Positions 1-8,249 of a DNA stretch of 49,504 bases are shown in pieces; the first letter of the stretch is position 1, and every line of letters begins with the position of its first letter. Source of the stretch: Streptomyces aureus (GTDB lineage Bacteria > Actinomycetota > Actinomycetes > Streptomycetales > Streptomycetaceae); NCBI RefSeq assembly GCF_001418135.1, contig NZ_LIPQ01000180.1, positions 538 through 50,041 of the forward strand. The letters are read 5' to 3'. Under the pieces are notes generated by a model. It did no database searches, was not told the DNA's origin, and saw only the letters and a program-made list of their open reading frames with translations. A program made the translations under genes and the position numbers.

Positions 1-700
1 GGGCGAGGGCCGCGTCCAGGGTCCGGACGTCGTCGGGCGTGGCGCCCTTCTGCGGCCCGTAGACCGCGGGGGCGCCCTTGGGCCCGGTGAGCGGGTTGTC
101 GACGTCGCTCGCGAGGATCAGGTCGACCGAGGCGAAGCGGGGGTCGAGGCCAGTGAGGTCGGCCGTGGCGAGGTCGGCGAGGGCCGCGCCGCCGGGGCCC
201 ACGGGCGCGCCGGACGCGTCGAGGAAGCGGGCGCCGAGCGCGGCGAGCATGCCGGCGCCGCCGTCGGTGGTGGCGCTGCCGCCGACGCCGAAGACGACGG
301 TGGTCGCGCCGGCGTCGAGCGCCGCGCGGAGCAGTTCACCGGAGCCGTACGTGGTCGCGGTCAGCGGGGCGAACACGCCGGCCGGGAGGAGCTGGAGCCC
401 GGAGGCCTCGGCCATCTCGACGACCGCGGTGGTGTCGCGCAGCGCGAACGCGGCGGTGACCTGCTCGCCGAGCGGTCCCGTCACCTGGACCTCGCGGCGT
501 TCGAATCCGGCCGCGACGGCCGCGGCGACGGTGCCGTCGCCGCCGTCCGCGACGGGCAGGGTCTCCACCGTGAGCTCCGGGATCACCCGTCGCAGTCCTG
601 CCGTGACCCGCTCCGCGACCTGCACGGCCGTGAGCGAACCCTTGAACTTGTCGGCCGCCACGAGCACGTGAGCGACCTGAGTTGCTGCCCCGTCCGTCAC
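1..700 (-). CDS. Glycerate kinase (3' end cut by window edge)
   Basis: Phosphorylates glycerate with ATP in glyoxylate/serine carbon metabolism, in the cytoplasm. The visible 233 residues begin VTDGAATQVAHVLVAADKFK and continue with the N-terminal signature of the GckA/GarK/GlxK glycerate kinase family: the ADKFKGSLTA segment, the PVADGGDGT segment near residue 50, and a glycine-rich GVGGSATTDGG segment near residue 140. Family members are about 370-380 residues, so roughly the last third lies outside the window. The GTG at 698-700 is chosen because an AAGGG ribosome-binding site lies about 8 bases upstream. Gene boundaries and family are clear; which glycerate isomer and phosphorylation position are not visible. 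Confidence 0.9.
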   Translation of the reverse strand, partial: MTDGAATQVAHVLVAADKFKGSLTAVQVAERVTAGLRRVIPELTVETLPVADGGDGTVAAAVAAGFERREVQVTGPLGEQVTAAFALRDTTAVVEMAEASGLQLLPAGVFAPLTATTYGSGELLRAALDAGATTVVFGVGGSATTDGGAGMLAALGARFLDASGAPVGPGGAALADLATADLTGLDPRFASVDLILASDVDNPLTGPKGAPAVYGPQKGATPDDVRTLDAALA

Positions 701-987
701 CTTGCATCCCTTGCTTTCGAACGTGCAGTCGCGCCGAGGCCGACCCTATCCGTACCGCCGGACGGCGTGCCACCCCCGGATCGGCGGATATGTCGCACCA
801 TAGCGGGGTCACATGAGTACGGAACCCCACGAACGGGCCCTTCGGGAGGGGGCGGCGCCTCCACCACCGGCTGCGCCGGCCGGGCGGCGAAGGCGCGCAC
901 GGACACGGATCCCCCGGAGTGCACCCCGGGGCTGACCGGGAGACCCTCCGGCGCGCGGGCGGCCGCCCGGTTCGGTAGACCGGAGGT

Positions 988-2082
988 ATGGGCCTGACGT
1001 ACGGGGAGCGCACTCACGGGGGACTCACCCGCGGGGAGCTCGCGGACCGTGTCCTGGGCGGCTGGACCGGCCGGATCGCCGGGAACATGCTGGGCAAGCC
1101 CGTGGAGCAGGGTGACCACTGGACCCGGGAGCGCATCGACGCCTATCTGCGGCTGACCGACGCGCTCCCGCTCACCGACTACCTGCCGCCCCCGCCGCCC
1201 GGCGCCGCCGGCTTCGAGCTGCGCCCGGAGTGGCGGCAGTGCGTGCGCGGCGGGATCGACGGCAGCTGCCGGGACGACGACATCGACTGGTCGATCCTGG
1301 GGCTGCGCATCCTGGAGACGTACGGCTCCGCCTTCACGACCGAGCAGGTGGGTCGGGAGTGGCTGCTGCGGATGCCGTACCTCCAGACGTTCACCGCCGA
1401 GCGGGCCGCGTACCGGAACCTCGCCAACGGGCTGCGGCCGCCGCTGACGGCCACGTACGACAATCCGTACCAGGAGTGGATCGGCGCGCTGATCCGGGCC
1501 GACGTCCACGGCTGGACCAGTCCTGGGGATCCGCGCCGGGCCGCCTCGCTCGCCCGGCGGGACGCGGTCCTCTCGCACACCGGGAACGGGGTGTACGGGG
1601 CGATGTGGGCCGCCGCGCTGATCGCGGCGGCGTTCACCGCACCGGACATCCGGTCGGCCCTGGAGACGTCCCTGGAGCCGATTCCGGCGAGCTGCCGGCT
1701 CGCCCGGACCGTACGGGACACGATGGCGCTGTACGAGGCGGGCCTGGACTGGTCGGCGACGCTGACCACGCAGGCGGAGCGGACGGCGGGGCTCGGCTGG
1801 ATCCACACCGTCCCCAACGCGGCCGTGCTGACCGCCGGGCTCCTGTACGGGGAGGGGGACTTCAGCCGCACGATCGCCCTGACCGTCCGAGGCGGCCTGG
1901 ACACGGACTCCAACGGCGCGACGGCCGGGTCGGTCGCGGGCGTGAGGTGCGGGGCGGAGGCGATCCCGCCGCAGTGGTCGGAGCCGCTGCGGGACCGGGT
2001 GAGCAGCGCCGTCTTCGGCTTCGACGGGGTCGGGATCCGTGAACTGGCGGAGCGGACCGTACGGTTGGCAGAGTCCGCCTGA
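988..2082 (+). CDS. ADP-ribosylglycohydrolase family protein
   Basis: A 364-residue member of the ADP-ribosylglycohydrolase (ARH/DraG) family, which hydrolyses ADP-ribose linkages using two metal ions (usually magnesium). Visible marks are the N-terminal GGWTGRIAGNMLGKPVE segment (residues 24-40), the DDDID acidic cluster (96-100) that usually supplies metal ligands, and the C-terminal GGLDTDSNGATAG motif (302-314) with D305, D307 and N309. No signal peptide or membrane segment, so cytoplasmic. A TAGACC hexamer ends 6 bases before the ATG; a GGAGG lies in the same gap but only 1 base from the ATG. The next genes are a small VapB-like protein (opposite strand) and a sirtuin. The true substrate (protein-ADP-ribose, O-acetyl-ADP-ribose or a nucleoside) cannot be read from sequence. 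Confidence 0.88.
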   Translation: MGLTYGERTHGGLTRGELADRVLGGWTGRIAGNMLGKPVEQGDHWTRERIDAYLRLTDALPLTDYLPPPPPGAAGFELRPEWRQCVRGGIDGSCRDDDIDWSILGLRILETYGSAFTTEQVGREWLLRMPYLQTFTAERAAYRNLANGLRPPLTATYDNPYQEWIGALIRADVHGWTSPGDPRRAASLARRDAVLSHTGNGVYGAMWAAALIAAAFTAPDIRSALETSLEPIPASCRLARTVRDTMALYEAGLDWSATLTTQAERTAGLGWIHTVPNAAVLTAGLLYGEGDFSRTIALTVRGGLDTDSNGATAGSVAGVRCGAEAIPPQWSEPLRDRVSSAVFGFDGVGIRELAERTVRLAESA

Positions 2083-2088
2083 CCCCCG

Positions 2089-2292
2089 TCAGCCCTGGGG
2101 TGGTTCCGGCTGGACCACCTCGCCGGTGCGGACGGCCTCGTCGCGGCTGACGGCTCGGGCCTCCGTGCGGTGGCCGCGGGCGATGTAGTCGCGGACCACC
2201 GCCTCGACGGCGTCCTGGGGGTTGCCGATGCCGGCCAGGACCATGACTTCCACGACGAGTTCGGCGTCGAGACCGATGTTCACCTTGGCCAT
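2089..2292 (-). CDS. VapB-like / DUF2191-type small protein (orphan antitoxin-like)
   Basis: A 67-residue protein starting MAKVNIGLDAELVVEVMVLA. The N-terminal beta-strand followed by a predicted helix (residues 3-45) resembles the ribbon-helix-helix region of VapB/DUF2191 antitoxins; the C-terminal third (HRTEARAVSRDEAVRTGEVV) is charged and probably disordered. No PIN-domain VapC toxin is adjacent on either side, so it looks like an orphan DNA-binding protein rather than half of a toxin-antitoxin pair. It converges on the ADP-ribosylglycohydrolase gene with a 6-base gap and diverges from the sirtuin gene. A TAGGTT -10 box on the minus strand ends 6 bases before the ATG, predicting a leaderless mRNA. 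The family call is from memory of similar Streptomyces proteins. Confidence 0.7.
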   Translation of the reverse strand: MAKVNIGLDAELVVEVMVLAGIGNPQDAVEAVVRDYIARGHRTEARAVSRDEAVRTGEVVQPEPPQG

Positions 2293-2298
2293 GGCGGG

Positions 2299-2304
2299 AA
2301 CCTA
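2299..2304 (-). promoter_or_regulatory. -10 box of the VapB-like gene, leaderless
   Basis: On the minus strand TAGGTT is followed by six bases and then the ATG at 2292. Transcription would start at or next to the A of the start codon. No clear -35 box. Confidence 0.5.
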
Positions 2305-2344
2305 GCACCGGGAAACCCGCTCGCGGGAGGGGTTCGGTGGTGCC

Positions 2345-2350
2345 TAGGCT
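2345..2350 (+). promoter_or_regulatory. -10 box of the sirtuin gene, leaderless
   Basis: TAGGCT followed by six bases and the ATG at 2357. It mirrors the divergent TAGGTT at 2299-2304. The gap between them contains an imperfect inverted repeat (CCTAGCACC ... GGTGCCTAGG) that could hold a shared operator. Confidence 0.5.
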
Positions 2351-2356
2351 CGTCGT

Positions 2357-3076
2357 ATGACGATGGTCGCGATCTTCACCGGCGCCGGTATCTCCACCGA
2401 TTCCGGCATCCCCGACTACCGGGGGCCGAACGGCGTGTGGCGGAAGGACCCCGAGGCCGAGCGGCTCGTCACGTACGGGCCGTACATGGCCGATCCGGAG
2501 ATCCGCCGGCGCTCGTGGCGGATGCGGTTCGACGGTCCGGTCCTGAGCGCCGAGCCGAACGTGGCGCACCGCGCGATCGCCGCGTATGAGCGGACGAGCG
2601 GCAACCCGCTGCGGGTGATCACGCAGAACGTGGACGGACTGCACCAGGCCGCCGGGGTGCCCGCGCGGAAGGTCCTCGAACTCCACGGCTCGGCGCGGGC
2701 GGTGGTGTGCACGGCCTGCCACGCGCGCTCGGCGATGGCGGAGGCGCTCGACCGGGTCCGGGCCGGTGAGGACGACCCGGCGTGCCGGGAGTGCGGTGGG
2801 ATCCTGAAGTCGGCGACGGTGATGTTCGGGCAGCGGCTCGATCCGGTGGTGCTCGGCGACGCCATGTCGATCGCCAAGGCCACCGAGGTGTTCGTCGTGG
2901 TGGGCAGCAGCCTCCAGGTCCAGCCGGCGGCCTCCCTCGCGGGGATCGCGGCCGAACACGGCGCCCGGCTGATCATCGTGAACGCCGAGCCCACCCCGTA
3001 CGACCCCGTCGCCGACGAGGTCGTGCGCGAGCCGATCGGAACGGCGCTGCCGGCGCTCCTCGACCGGCTCCGCTAG
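2357..3076 (+). CDS. NAD-dependent protein deacylase, Sir2 family (sirtuin)
   Basis: Removes acyl groups from protein lysines, consuming NAD+ and releasing nicotinamide and O-acyl-ADP-ribose; cytoplasmic. The 239 residues show GAGISTDSGIPDYRG (9-23), QNVDGLH (90-96), the catalytic His110 in ELHG, and a zinc site from two CxxC pairs (C118/C121 and C143/C146), then the Rossmann segment VVVGSSLQVQP. Length and motif order match single-domain bacterial sirtuins. The arginine/tyrosine pair typical of desuccinylases (class III) was not clearly identified, so acyl preference is open. Its stop overlaps the end of the convergent ogt gene by 4 bases. The leaderless-type promoter faces that of the VapB-like gene. 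Confidence 0.93.
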   Translation: MTMVAIFTGAGISTDSGIPDYRGPNGVWRKDPEAERLVTYGPYMADPEIRRRSWRMRFDGPVLSAEPNVAHRAIAAYERTSGNPLRVITQNVDGLHQAAGVPARKVLELHGSARAVVCTACHARSAMAEALDRVRAGEDDPACRECGGILKSATVMFGQRLDPVVLGDAMSIAKATEVFVVVGSSLQVQPAASLAGIAAEHGARLIIVNAEPTPYDPVADEVVREPIGTALPALLDRLR

Positions 3077-3573
3077 AAGAGGGCGGCCGGTTCCGCCGTA
3101 CCCGATTCGAAGGCGAGCAGCCGCTGCTTGCGGTCCAGGCCGCCGCCGTAGCCGGTGAGGCCGCCGCCCGCCCCGATCACCCGGTGGCAGGGAACGATGA
3201 TGCTGACGGGGTTCTTGCCGTTGGCGAGGCCCACGGCCCGGGAGGCGCCGGGGTTGCCGAGTTCCCCGGCGAGTTCGCCGTACGTCCGGGTCTCCCCGTA
3301 CGGGATGCGCCGCAGCCCCTCCCAGACCCGCAGCTGGAACGGGGTGCCGATCAGGTTCAACGGCAGGTCGAACTCGGTGAGTTCGCCCGCGAAATAGGCG
3401 TCGAGCTGGTGGATCGCCTCCCCGAAGGGGCGCGGGTCGGGCTCGCCGAAGGTCTCCTCCGGCGGGCGGTGGCGCTGGCCGGTCATGTGGACGCGGCTGA
3501 GGACGCCGTCGACGGCGACGAGGGTCAGCGGGTCGTACGGGCTGTCCACGACGGTGTGCTGGATGGCGGGCAT
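3073..3573 (-). CDS. ogt: Methylated-DNA--protein-cysteine S-methyltransferase (Ogt type)
   Basis: Direct repair of O6-methylguanine by irreversible transfer of the methyl group to an active-site cysteine. The 166-residue product contains the hallmark PCHRVIG motif with the acceptor Cys, preceded by the helix-turn-helix segment GETRTYGELAGELGNPGASRAVGLANGKNP. The ATG at 3573 is preferred because GAGG lies about 8 bases upstream; an in-frame GTG at 3588 without a good site is the alternative. It sits 20 bases downstream of the Ada-AraC-AlkA gene on the same strand, so the two are probably co-transcribed as an alkylation-damage repair operon. Confidence 0.93.
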   Translation of the reverse strand: MPAIQHTVVDSPYDPLTLVAVDGVLSRVHMTGQRHRPPEETFGEPDPRPFGEAIHQLDAYFAGELTEFDLPLNLIGTPFQLRVWEGLRRIPYGETRTYGELAGELGNPGASRAVGLANGKNPVSIIVPCHRVIGAGGGLTGYGGGLDRKQRLLAFESGTAEPAALF

Positions 3574-3593
3574 GGGAGGGGTCCTCACGGTCT

Positions 3594-5069
3594 TTACGCG
3601 GGCAGGTGGTTGATCGGGTGGTCGTCGGTCGCCCAGAGGTACTGGACGGCGTACGCGCGCCAGGGGCGCCAGTGCGCCGCGCGGGCGGTGAGGGCGGCCG
3701 GGGTGCCGGGGAGGCCGAGTCCCTCGGCGGCGCGGCGGACGCCGAGGTCGCCGGGGAGGAAGGCGTCCGGGTCGCCGAGGGCGCGCATGGCGATGATCTC
3801 GGTGGTCCAGGGACCGAATCCGGGCAGGGCGAGCAGCCGGGCGCGGGCCTCCTCGCGGTCGTCGGCGGGGCCGAGGGGCAGTGAGCCGTCGGCGAGCGCC
3901 TGCACCAGGGTGACAAGGGTGGTGCGGCGGCTGCGGGGCAGGGCCAGGGTCTCGGGATCGAGTACGGCGAGCGCCTCGGGGCCCGGGAAGAGGTGGGTGA
4001 GGCCGCCCTCGGGGTCGTCGACGGGAGTGCCGTACGCGGTGACGAGCCGGGCGGCGTGGGTGCGGGCGGCGGCGGTGGAGACCTGCTGGCCGAGGACGGC
4101 CCGGACGGCGAACTCGGCGGGGTCGACGGTCCCGGGCACCCGGCGGCCGGGGGCGGCGTCGACGATCGGCGCGAGCAGCGGGTCGGCGCGCAGCCGCTCG
4201 TCGACGGCGACGGGGTCGGCGTCGAGGTCGAGGAGCCGTCGGCAGCGGCTGATGGCGTGGGTGAGGTCACGGGGGTCGGTGAGGGAGAGCCGGCAGGCGA
4301 TGTGGTCGGCGCGGGGTGCGAGGGCGACGATGCCGTGCCCGTACGGGAGGGCGAGGGTCCGGCGATAGGCACCGTCGCGCCACTCCTCGACGCCGGGGAC
4401 GGCGGTCGCGGCGAGGTGGCCGAAGAGGTTGGAGGGTTCCAGCGGGGTGCGGAACGGCAGCCGGAGGCTGATCACCCCGGGGGTGGGCGCCCGGCCGGCG
4501 GCGGGTCGGGAGGCGCGGCCGCGGAGCTCGCCCGGGGTGAGGGCGAAGACCTCGCGGACGGTGTCGTTGAAGGTGCGGATCGAGGCGAAACCCGCCGCGA
4601 AGGCGACCTCGCCGAGCGGCATCGGGGTCGTCTCGATGAGGACCCGGGCGGTCTGGGCGCGCTGGGCGCGGGCCAGGGCGAGCGGTCCCGCGCCCAGCTC
4701 TGCGAGGAGCTGGCGCTCGATCTGGCGGGTGGACCAGCCGAGCCGCCGGGCGAGCCCGGGGACGCCCTCCCGGTCGACGACGCCGTCCTGGATGAGGCGA
4801 ACGGCGCGGGCGACGGCGTCGGCGCGGACGTTCCACTCGGGCGAGCCGGGGCTGGTGTCGGGCCGGCACCGCTTGCAGGCCCGGAATCCGGCGCGCTGGC
4901 AGGAGGCGGCACTGGCGTGGAACTCCATGTTCTCGGGCTTGGGCGGGACGACCGGGCAGCTGGGCCGGCAGTAGATCCGGGTGGTGCGGACCGCGGTGAA
5001 GAACACGCCGTCGAAGCGGGCGTCCTTCGACTGGACGGCCCGTACGCAGCGCTCGGTGTCGGTGTGCAT
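3594..5069 (-). CDS. Ada-AraC-AlkA fusion: alkylation-response regulator and 3-methyladenine DNA glycosylase
   Basis: A 491-residue fusion. Residues 1-75 are an Ada metal-binding domain with C34, C38, C65 and C68 (RPSCP and ACKRC); in E. coli Ada the equivalent first cysteine accepts methyl groups from phosphotriesters and turns the protein into an activator. Residues about 80-185 are an AraC-type double helix-turn-helix. Residues about 195-491 are an AlkA N-terminal domain plus HhH-GPD glycosylase, with the hairpin LPGFGPWTTEIIAMRALGDP and a likely catalytic Asp in the FLPGDLGV segment. So a sensor/regulator and a base-excision enzyme share one chain, while the Ogt function that is fused in E. 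coli Ada is a separate downstream gene. Start ATG 5069 matches the Ada N-terminus. Confidence 0.93.
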   Translation of the reverse strand: MHTDTERCVRAVQSKDARFDGVFFTAVRTTRIYCRPSCPVVPPKPENMEFHASAASCQRAGFRACKRCRPDTSPGSPEWNVRADAVARAVRLIQDGVVDREGVPGLARRLGWSTRQIERQLLAELGAGPLALARAQRAQTARVLIETTPMPLGEVAFAAGFASIRTFNDTVREVFALTPGELRGRASRPAAGRAPTPGVISLRLPFRTPLEPSNLFGHLAATAVPGVEEWRDGAYRRTLALPYGHGIVALAPRADHIACRLSLTDPRDLTHAISRCRRLLDLDADPVAVDERLRADPLLAPIVDAAPGRRVPGTVDPAEFAVRAVLGQQVSTAAARTHAARLVTAYGTPVDDPEGGLTHLFPGPEALAVLDPETLALPRSRRTTLVTLVQALADGSLPLGPADDREEARARLLALPGFGPWTTEIIAMRALGDPDAFLPGDLGVRRAAEGLGLPGTPAALTARAAHWRPWRAYAVQYLWATDDHPINHLPA

Positions 5070-5178
5070 GAGTCCAGGATCGGGGACGGACGGCTCGCGG
5101 GCTGGCGAGAAAACGACATGGACGTCGCCGCCTCCCAGGTCCGTCCCTGGCCCGGCCCGCCCCTCGGGCCACGGCCGG

Positions 5179-5245
5179 CCGGGAAGCCCCCGGCGGGGTC
5201 GGACCTCAGTCGACCCGACCGGGAGGCCCCCCGGCGGGGTCAGAC
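5179..5245. repeat. Two direct copies of a 26-27 bp GC-rich repeat
   Basis: Copies at 5179-5204 and 5219-5245 share CCGGGA(A/G)GCCCCC(C)GGCGGGGTC(G/A)GAC, period 40 bases. The second overlaps the last codons of the metallophosphoesterase gene. Each contains a small CCCC/GGGG hairpin that could help terminate minus-strand transcription. Confidence 0.75.
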
Positions 5246-6001
5246 CGCGACCGACCGGTAGTGGGTGGTCAGCCTGCCGTCGTCCCCCAGGACGTGGAAG
5301 GCGAGCGCGGGCGGCTGGTCGAGGTGGATGTGCGGATGCGTCACCGGGCGCTCCCAGGGGAGGCGGATCGAGGAGACGACCCCGGGCGCGACGAGCAGCG
5401 GACGCCCGGCGAAGGTCGTCGCGGCGGCGGTGTGGACGTGTCCCGCGAGGAAGGCGGTCAGGTGCGGGTGGCGGTCGGCGACCGCGGCGAGCCGCTCCTC
5501 GCCGAACTGCCGGATCTCGTCGACGTACGGGGTGTGCAGCGGGACCGGCGGGTGGTGGAAGCCGACGAGGACGGGTACGTCGCGCGGGGTGGCGTCGAGG
5601 ACGCCGTCCAGCCACTCCAGGGTCTCGTCCTCCAGGTATCCGTCGTGTTTGCCGGGCACGGACGAGTCGCAGAGGGCGATCACGAAGCCCTCGCCCCGGA
5701 GCACCTGGTTGACGGGGGCGTACGGGCGGGTTCCGGTCGTCCCGGGGAGGAGGACCTTCCGGAGGACGGCCCGGTCGTCGTGGTTCCCCGGGCAGAGGAG
5801 CAGCGGATGACGGGAGGTCAGCAGCTCCCGCACGAGGGCGTATTCGGCCGGGCTCGCGTGGTCGGCGAGGTCGCCGGTGACGAGCACGGCCGCCAGGTCG
5901 TACGGCAGTTCCTCCAGGTGGCGCATGACCGCACGGGTGCGGTCGGCGCTGCGCTGCTCCAAGTCGACATGGATGTCGCTGACATGAGCGATCACGATCA
6001 C
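5240..6001 (-). CDS. Metallophosphoesterase (CpdA/class III phosphodiesterase-like)
   Basis: A 253-residue calcineurin-like phosphoesterase. The full two-metal motif set is visible in order: SDIH near residue 8, TGDLADH near 44, GNHDD near 73, FHHPP near 147 and GHVHT near 191. The compact size and motif spacing resemble cyclic-nucleotide phosphodiesterases of the CpdA/Rv0805 group, but the substrate is inferred only. The start is a GTG at 6001 with GGAGG 10 bases upstream. No signal peptide, so cytoplasmic. It stands alone between the Ada fusion and the YrdC-family gene, all on the minus strand, with a 133-base gap upstream. Confidence 0.88.
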   Translation of the reverse strand: MIVIAHVSDIHVDLEQRSADRTRAVMRHLEELPYDLAAVLVTGDLADHASPAEYALVRELLTSRHPLLLCPGNHDDRAVLRKVLLPGTTGTRPYAPVNQVLRGEGFVIALCDSSVPGKHDGYLEDETLEWLDGVLDATPRDVPVLVGFHHPPVPLHTPYVDEIRQFGEERLAAVADRHPHLTAFLAGHVHTAAATTFAGRPLLVAPGVVSSIRLPWERPVTHPHIHLDQPPALAFHVLGDDGRLTTHYRSVAV

Positions 6002-6134
6002 GTGGCTCGGTCCTCCGTCGGTCGGGCGGGCGGATACCCACCCGACCGTACGGTGATCGTGGTCCGTGCCGTAAGGGCCGCTTCCCGAGCGGTGGACCGC
6101 TCGCCGCAGCGGTGGCCCGCCGCGGGCGGGCCCG

Positions 6135-6755
6135 CTACTCGAACCGCGTGGTGTCCCCCGCGCCGCGGCGCAGGACCTCGGGCTCGCCGCTGGAGAAGTC
6201 GACGACGGTGGTGGGTTCGGTTCCGCAGTCACCGGAGTCGAGGACCGCGTCCACCAGGTGGTCGAGCCGCTCCTTGATCTCCCAGCCCTGTGTCAGCGGC
6301 TCCGCCTCGTCGGGCAGCAGCAGGGTGCTGGAGAGCAGGGGTTCGCCGAGCTCGGCGAGGAGGGCCTGGGTGACGACGTGGTCGGGGATGCGGACGCCGA
6401 CCGTCTTCTTCTTGGGGTGGAGGAGCGCCCGGGGGACCTCCTTCGTCGCGGGCAGGATGAAGGTGTAGGGGCCGGGGGTCGCCGCCTTGACCGCGCGGAA
6501 GACGTCGTTGTCGATGTGCACGAGCTGGCCCAGCTGGGCGAAGTTCTGGCACATGAGCGTGAAGTGATGCCGGTCGTCGAGGTCGCGGATCGCCCGGATG
6601 CGGCTGATGCCGTCCTTGCTTCCGAGTCGGCTGCCCAGCGCGTAGCAGGAGTCGGTCGGGTACGCGACGAGCGCACCGTTCCGGATGCTGTCGGCCACCG
6701 TGCCGATGGTGCGCGACTGGGGGTTGTCGGGGTGCACGTCGAAGTACTTCGCCAT
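6135..6755 (-). CDS. YrdC/Sua5-family protein (L-threonylcarbamoyladenylate synthase-like)
   Basis: A 206-residue protein of the Sua5/YciO/YrdC superfamily, which makes threonylcarbamoyl-AMP for the t6A modification of tRNA. The fold signature is clear: IRNGALVAYPTDSCYALG near residue 25, KR-type basic residues around SRIRAIRDLDDRHHFTLMC, the ATPGPYTFILPAT segment near 92, and VGVRIPDH near 118. Sequence details such as DRHHFTLMC resemble the YciO branch, whose role in t6A is uncertain, so this may be a paralogue of the essential enzyme. A TAGACT box lies 6 bases before the ATG, predicting a leaderless mRNA. Confidence 0.87.
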   Translation of the reverse strand: MAKYFDVHPDNPQSRTIGTVADSIRNGALVAYPTDSCYALGSRLGSKDGISRIRAIRDLDDRHHFTLMCQNFAQLGQLVHIDNDVFRAVKAATPGPYTFILPATKEVPRALLHPKKKTVGVRIPDHVVTQALLAELGEPLLSSTLLLPDEAEPLTQGWEIKERLDHLVDAVLDSGDCGTEPTTVVDFSSGEPEVLRRGAGDTTRFE

Positions 6756-6761
6756 GGGGGC

Positions 6762-6767
6762 AGTCTA
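6762..6767 (-). promoter_or_regulatory. -10 box of the YrdC-family gene, leaderless
   Basis: Minus-strand TAGACT ends six bases before the ATG at 6755; there is no Shine-Dalgarno sequence in the gap (GCCCCC). Confidence 0.5.
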
Positions 6768-8186
6768 TTTTCGCAGCAGGCGCCAGACGGCCTTCGCCGC
6801 GTTGTGCCCGGACATGCCGTGCACACCCGGCCCGGGCGGGGTGGCGGAGGAGCAGAGGAAGACCGCCGGGTGCGGGGTGGCGTAGGGGCGGAGCGAGAGC
6901 GTGGGGCGCAGCACGAGCTGGAGGCCGCGGGCGGCTCCGCAGGCGATGTCGCCGCCGATGTAGTTGGCGTTGCGCTCGGCGAGTTGGGGCGGTCCCGCCG
7001 TGGCGCGGGCCAGGACGCGGTCGCGGAAGCCGGGGGCGAAGCGCTCGATCTGGCGCTCGATCGCGTCGGTGAGGTCGCCCTGCCAGCCGTTCGGCACGTG
7101 GCCGTACGCCCAGAACACGTGCTTGCCCTCGGGGGCGCGGGAGGGGTCGACGACGCTGGGCTGGGCGGTGATGAGGAAGGGCACGTCGGGCGCGGTGCCG
7201 GTGGAGGCCTGGTGCAGGGCGGTGTCGATCTCGCCGGCGGTGGGGCCGATCTGCACGGTTCCGGCGCGCCGGGCCGCTTCGGCGGTCCACGGGACGGGGC
7301 CGTCCAGGGCGTAGTCGATCTTGAAGGCGGCGGCGCCGTACCGGTAGTGGTCGTAGTGGCCGCCGAAGCCGGCGATCCGGGCGAGGGCCCTGGGCGAGGT
7401 GTCGAAGACGTAGGCGCGGGCGGGCGGCAGGTCGTCGAGCCGCTTGACCTCGAAGTCGGTGTGGACGGCGCCGCCGAGGTCCCTGAGGTACGCGGTGAGG
7501 GCGTCGGAGATGGACTGCGAGCCGCCCCGGGGCACGGGCCAGCCGCCCGCGTGGGCGGCGAGCGCGAAGACCAGGCCGACGGCGCCGGTGGCGAAACCGC
7601 CGAGCGGGGCCATGACATGGGCGACGAGCCCGGCGAACAGTCCCCGCGCCTTCTCGTCCTGGAAGCGGCGCATCAGCCAGGTGGACGGCGGCAGTCCGGC
7701 GAGGCCGAAGCGGGCCAGGGTGACCGGGTCGCGGGGCAGCGCGGTGAGCGGCAGCTGCATGAAGTCCCGGGCGAGGACGTCCCACTTGCCGGCGAAGGGG
7801 GCGACGAGTCTGCGGTACGCGCCCGCGTCGCGCGGCCCGAAGGAGGCGGCGGTCTCGGCGACCGAGCGGGCGAGGACGGCGGCGGTGCCGTCGTCCCAGG
7901 GGTGGGCCATGGGCAGTTCGGGGTGGAGCCACTCAAGTCCGTACCGCTTCAAGGGCATCGTCCCGAAGACCGGCGAGCCGGCCCCGAGGGGATGCACCGC
8001 GGAGCAGGGGTCGTGGCGGAAGCCGGGGAGGGTGAGCTCCTCGGTCCTGGCGCCCCCTCCGACGGTCGGCCTCGCTTCGAAGACGGCCACGGAGAAGCCG
8101 CGGCGGGCCAGTTCGACGGCGGCGGTCAGTCCGTTGGGCCCCGCCCCCACGACGACGGCATCGAGCATCGACGTCACCTTCGACAC
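6765..8186 (-). CDS. FAD-dependent oxidoreductase, phytoene desaturase-like
   Basis: A 473-residue flavoprotein with an N-terminal dinucleotide-binding motif [13 protein letters not shown] (G14, G16, G19), followed by an acidic residue at the end of beta-2 ([14 protein letters not shown]), as in the phytoene desaturase/amine oxidase family. The C-terminus carries a [11 protein letters not shown] segment typical of FAD binding in that family. The GTG at 8186 has GGAG 7 bases upstream; ATG 8168 is an internal alternative. There are no carotenoid genes nearby, so carotenoid work is not implied. Many actinomycetes have such an orphan 'NAD(P)/FAD-dependent oxidoreductase' of unknown substrate. Confidence 0.85.
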   Translation of the reverse strand: MSKVTSMLDAVVVGAGPNGLTAAVELARRGFSVAVFEARPTVGGGARTEELTLPGFRHDPCSAVHPLGAGSPVFGTMPLKRYGLEWLHPELPMAHPWDDGTAAVLARSVAETAASFGPRDAGAYRRLVAPFAGKWDVLARDFMQLPLTALPRDPVTLARFGLAGLPPSTWLMRRFQDEKARGLFAGLVAHVMAPLGGFATGAVGLVFALAAHAGGWPVPRGGSQSISDALTAYLRDLGGAVHTDFEVKRLDDLPPARAYVFDTSPRALARIAGFGGHYDHYRYGAAAFKIDYALDGPVPWTAEAARRAGTVQIGPTAGEIDTALHQASTGTAPDVPFLITAQPSVVDPSRAPEGKHVFWAYGHVPNGWQGDLTDAIERQIERFAPGFRDRVLARATAGPPQLAERNANYIGGDIACGAARGLQLVLRPTLSLRPYATPHPAVFLCSSATPPGPGVHGMSGHNAAKAVWRLLRK

Positions 8187-8249
8187 CTTCGGACTCCTTC
8201 GTCAGCCGATGGCCAAGACTCCCAGGATAGGCCGGTGGTTCCGGGGCCC

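Noticed and set aside
2089-2292. Complete VapBC toxin-antitoxin module
   Set aside because: No PIN-domain toxin gene is present on either side; only a VapB-like protein is supported.
6765-8186. Carotenoid biosynthesis role for the phytoene-desaturase-like enzyme
   Set aside because: No crtB, crtE or related genes are near, and this family is wide.
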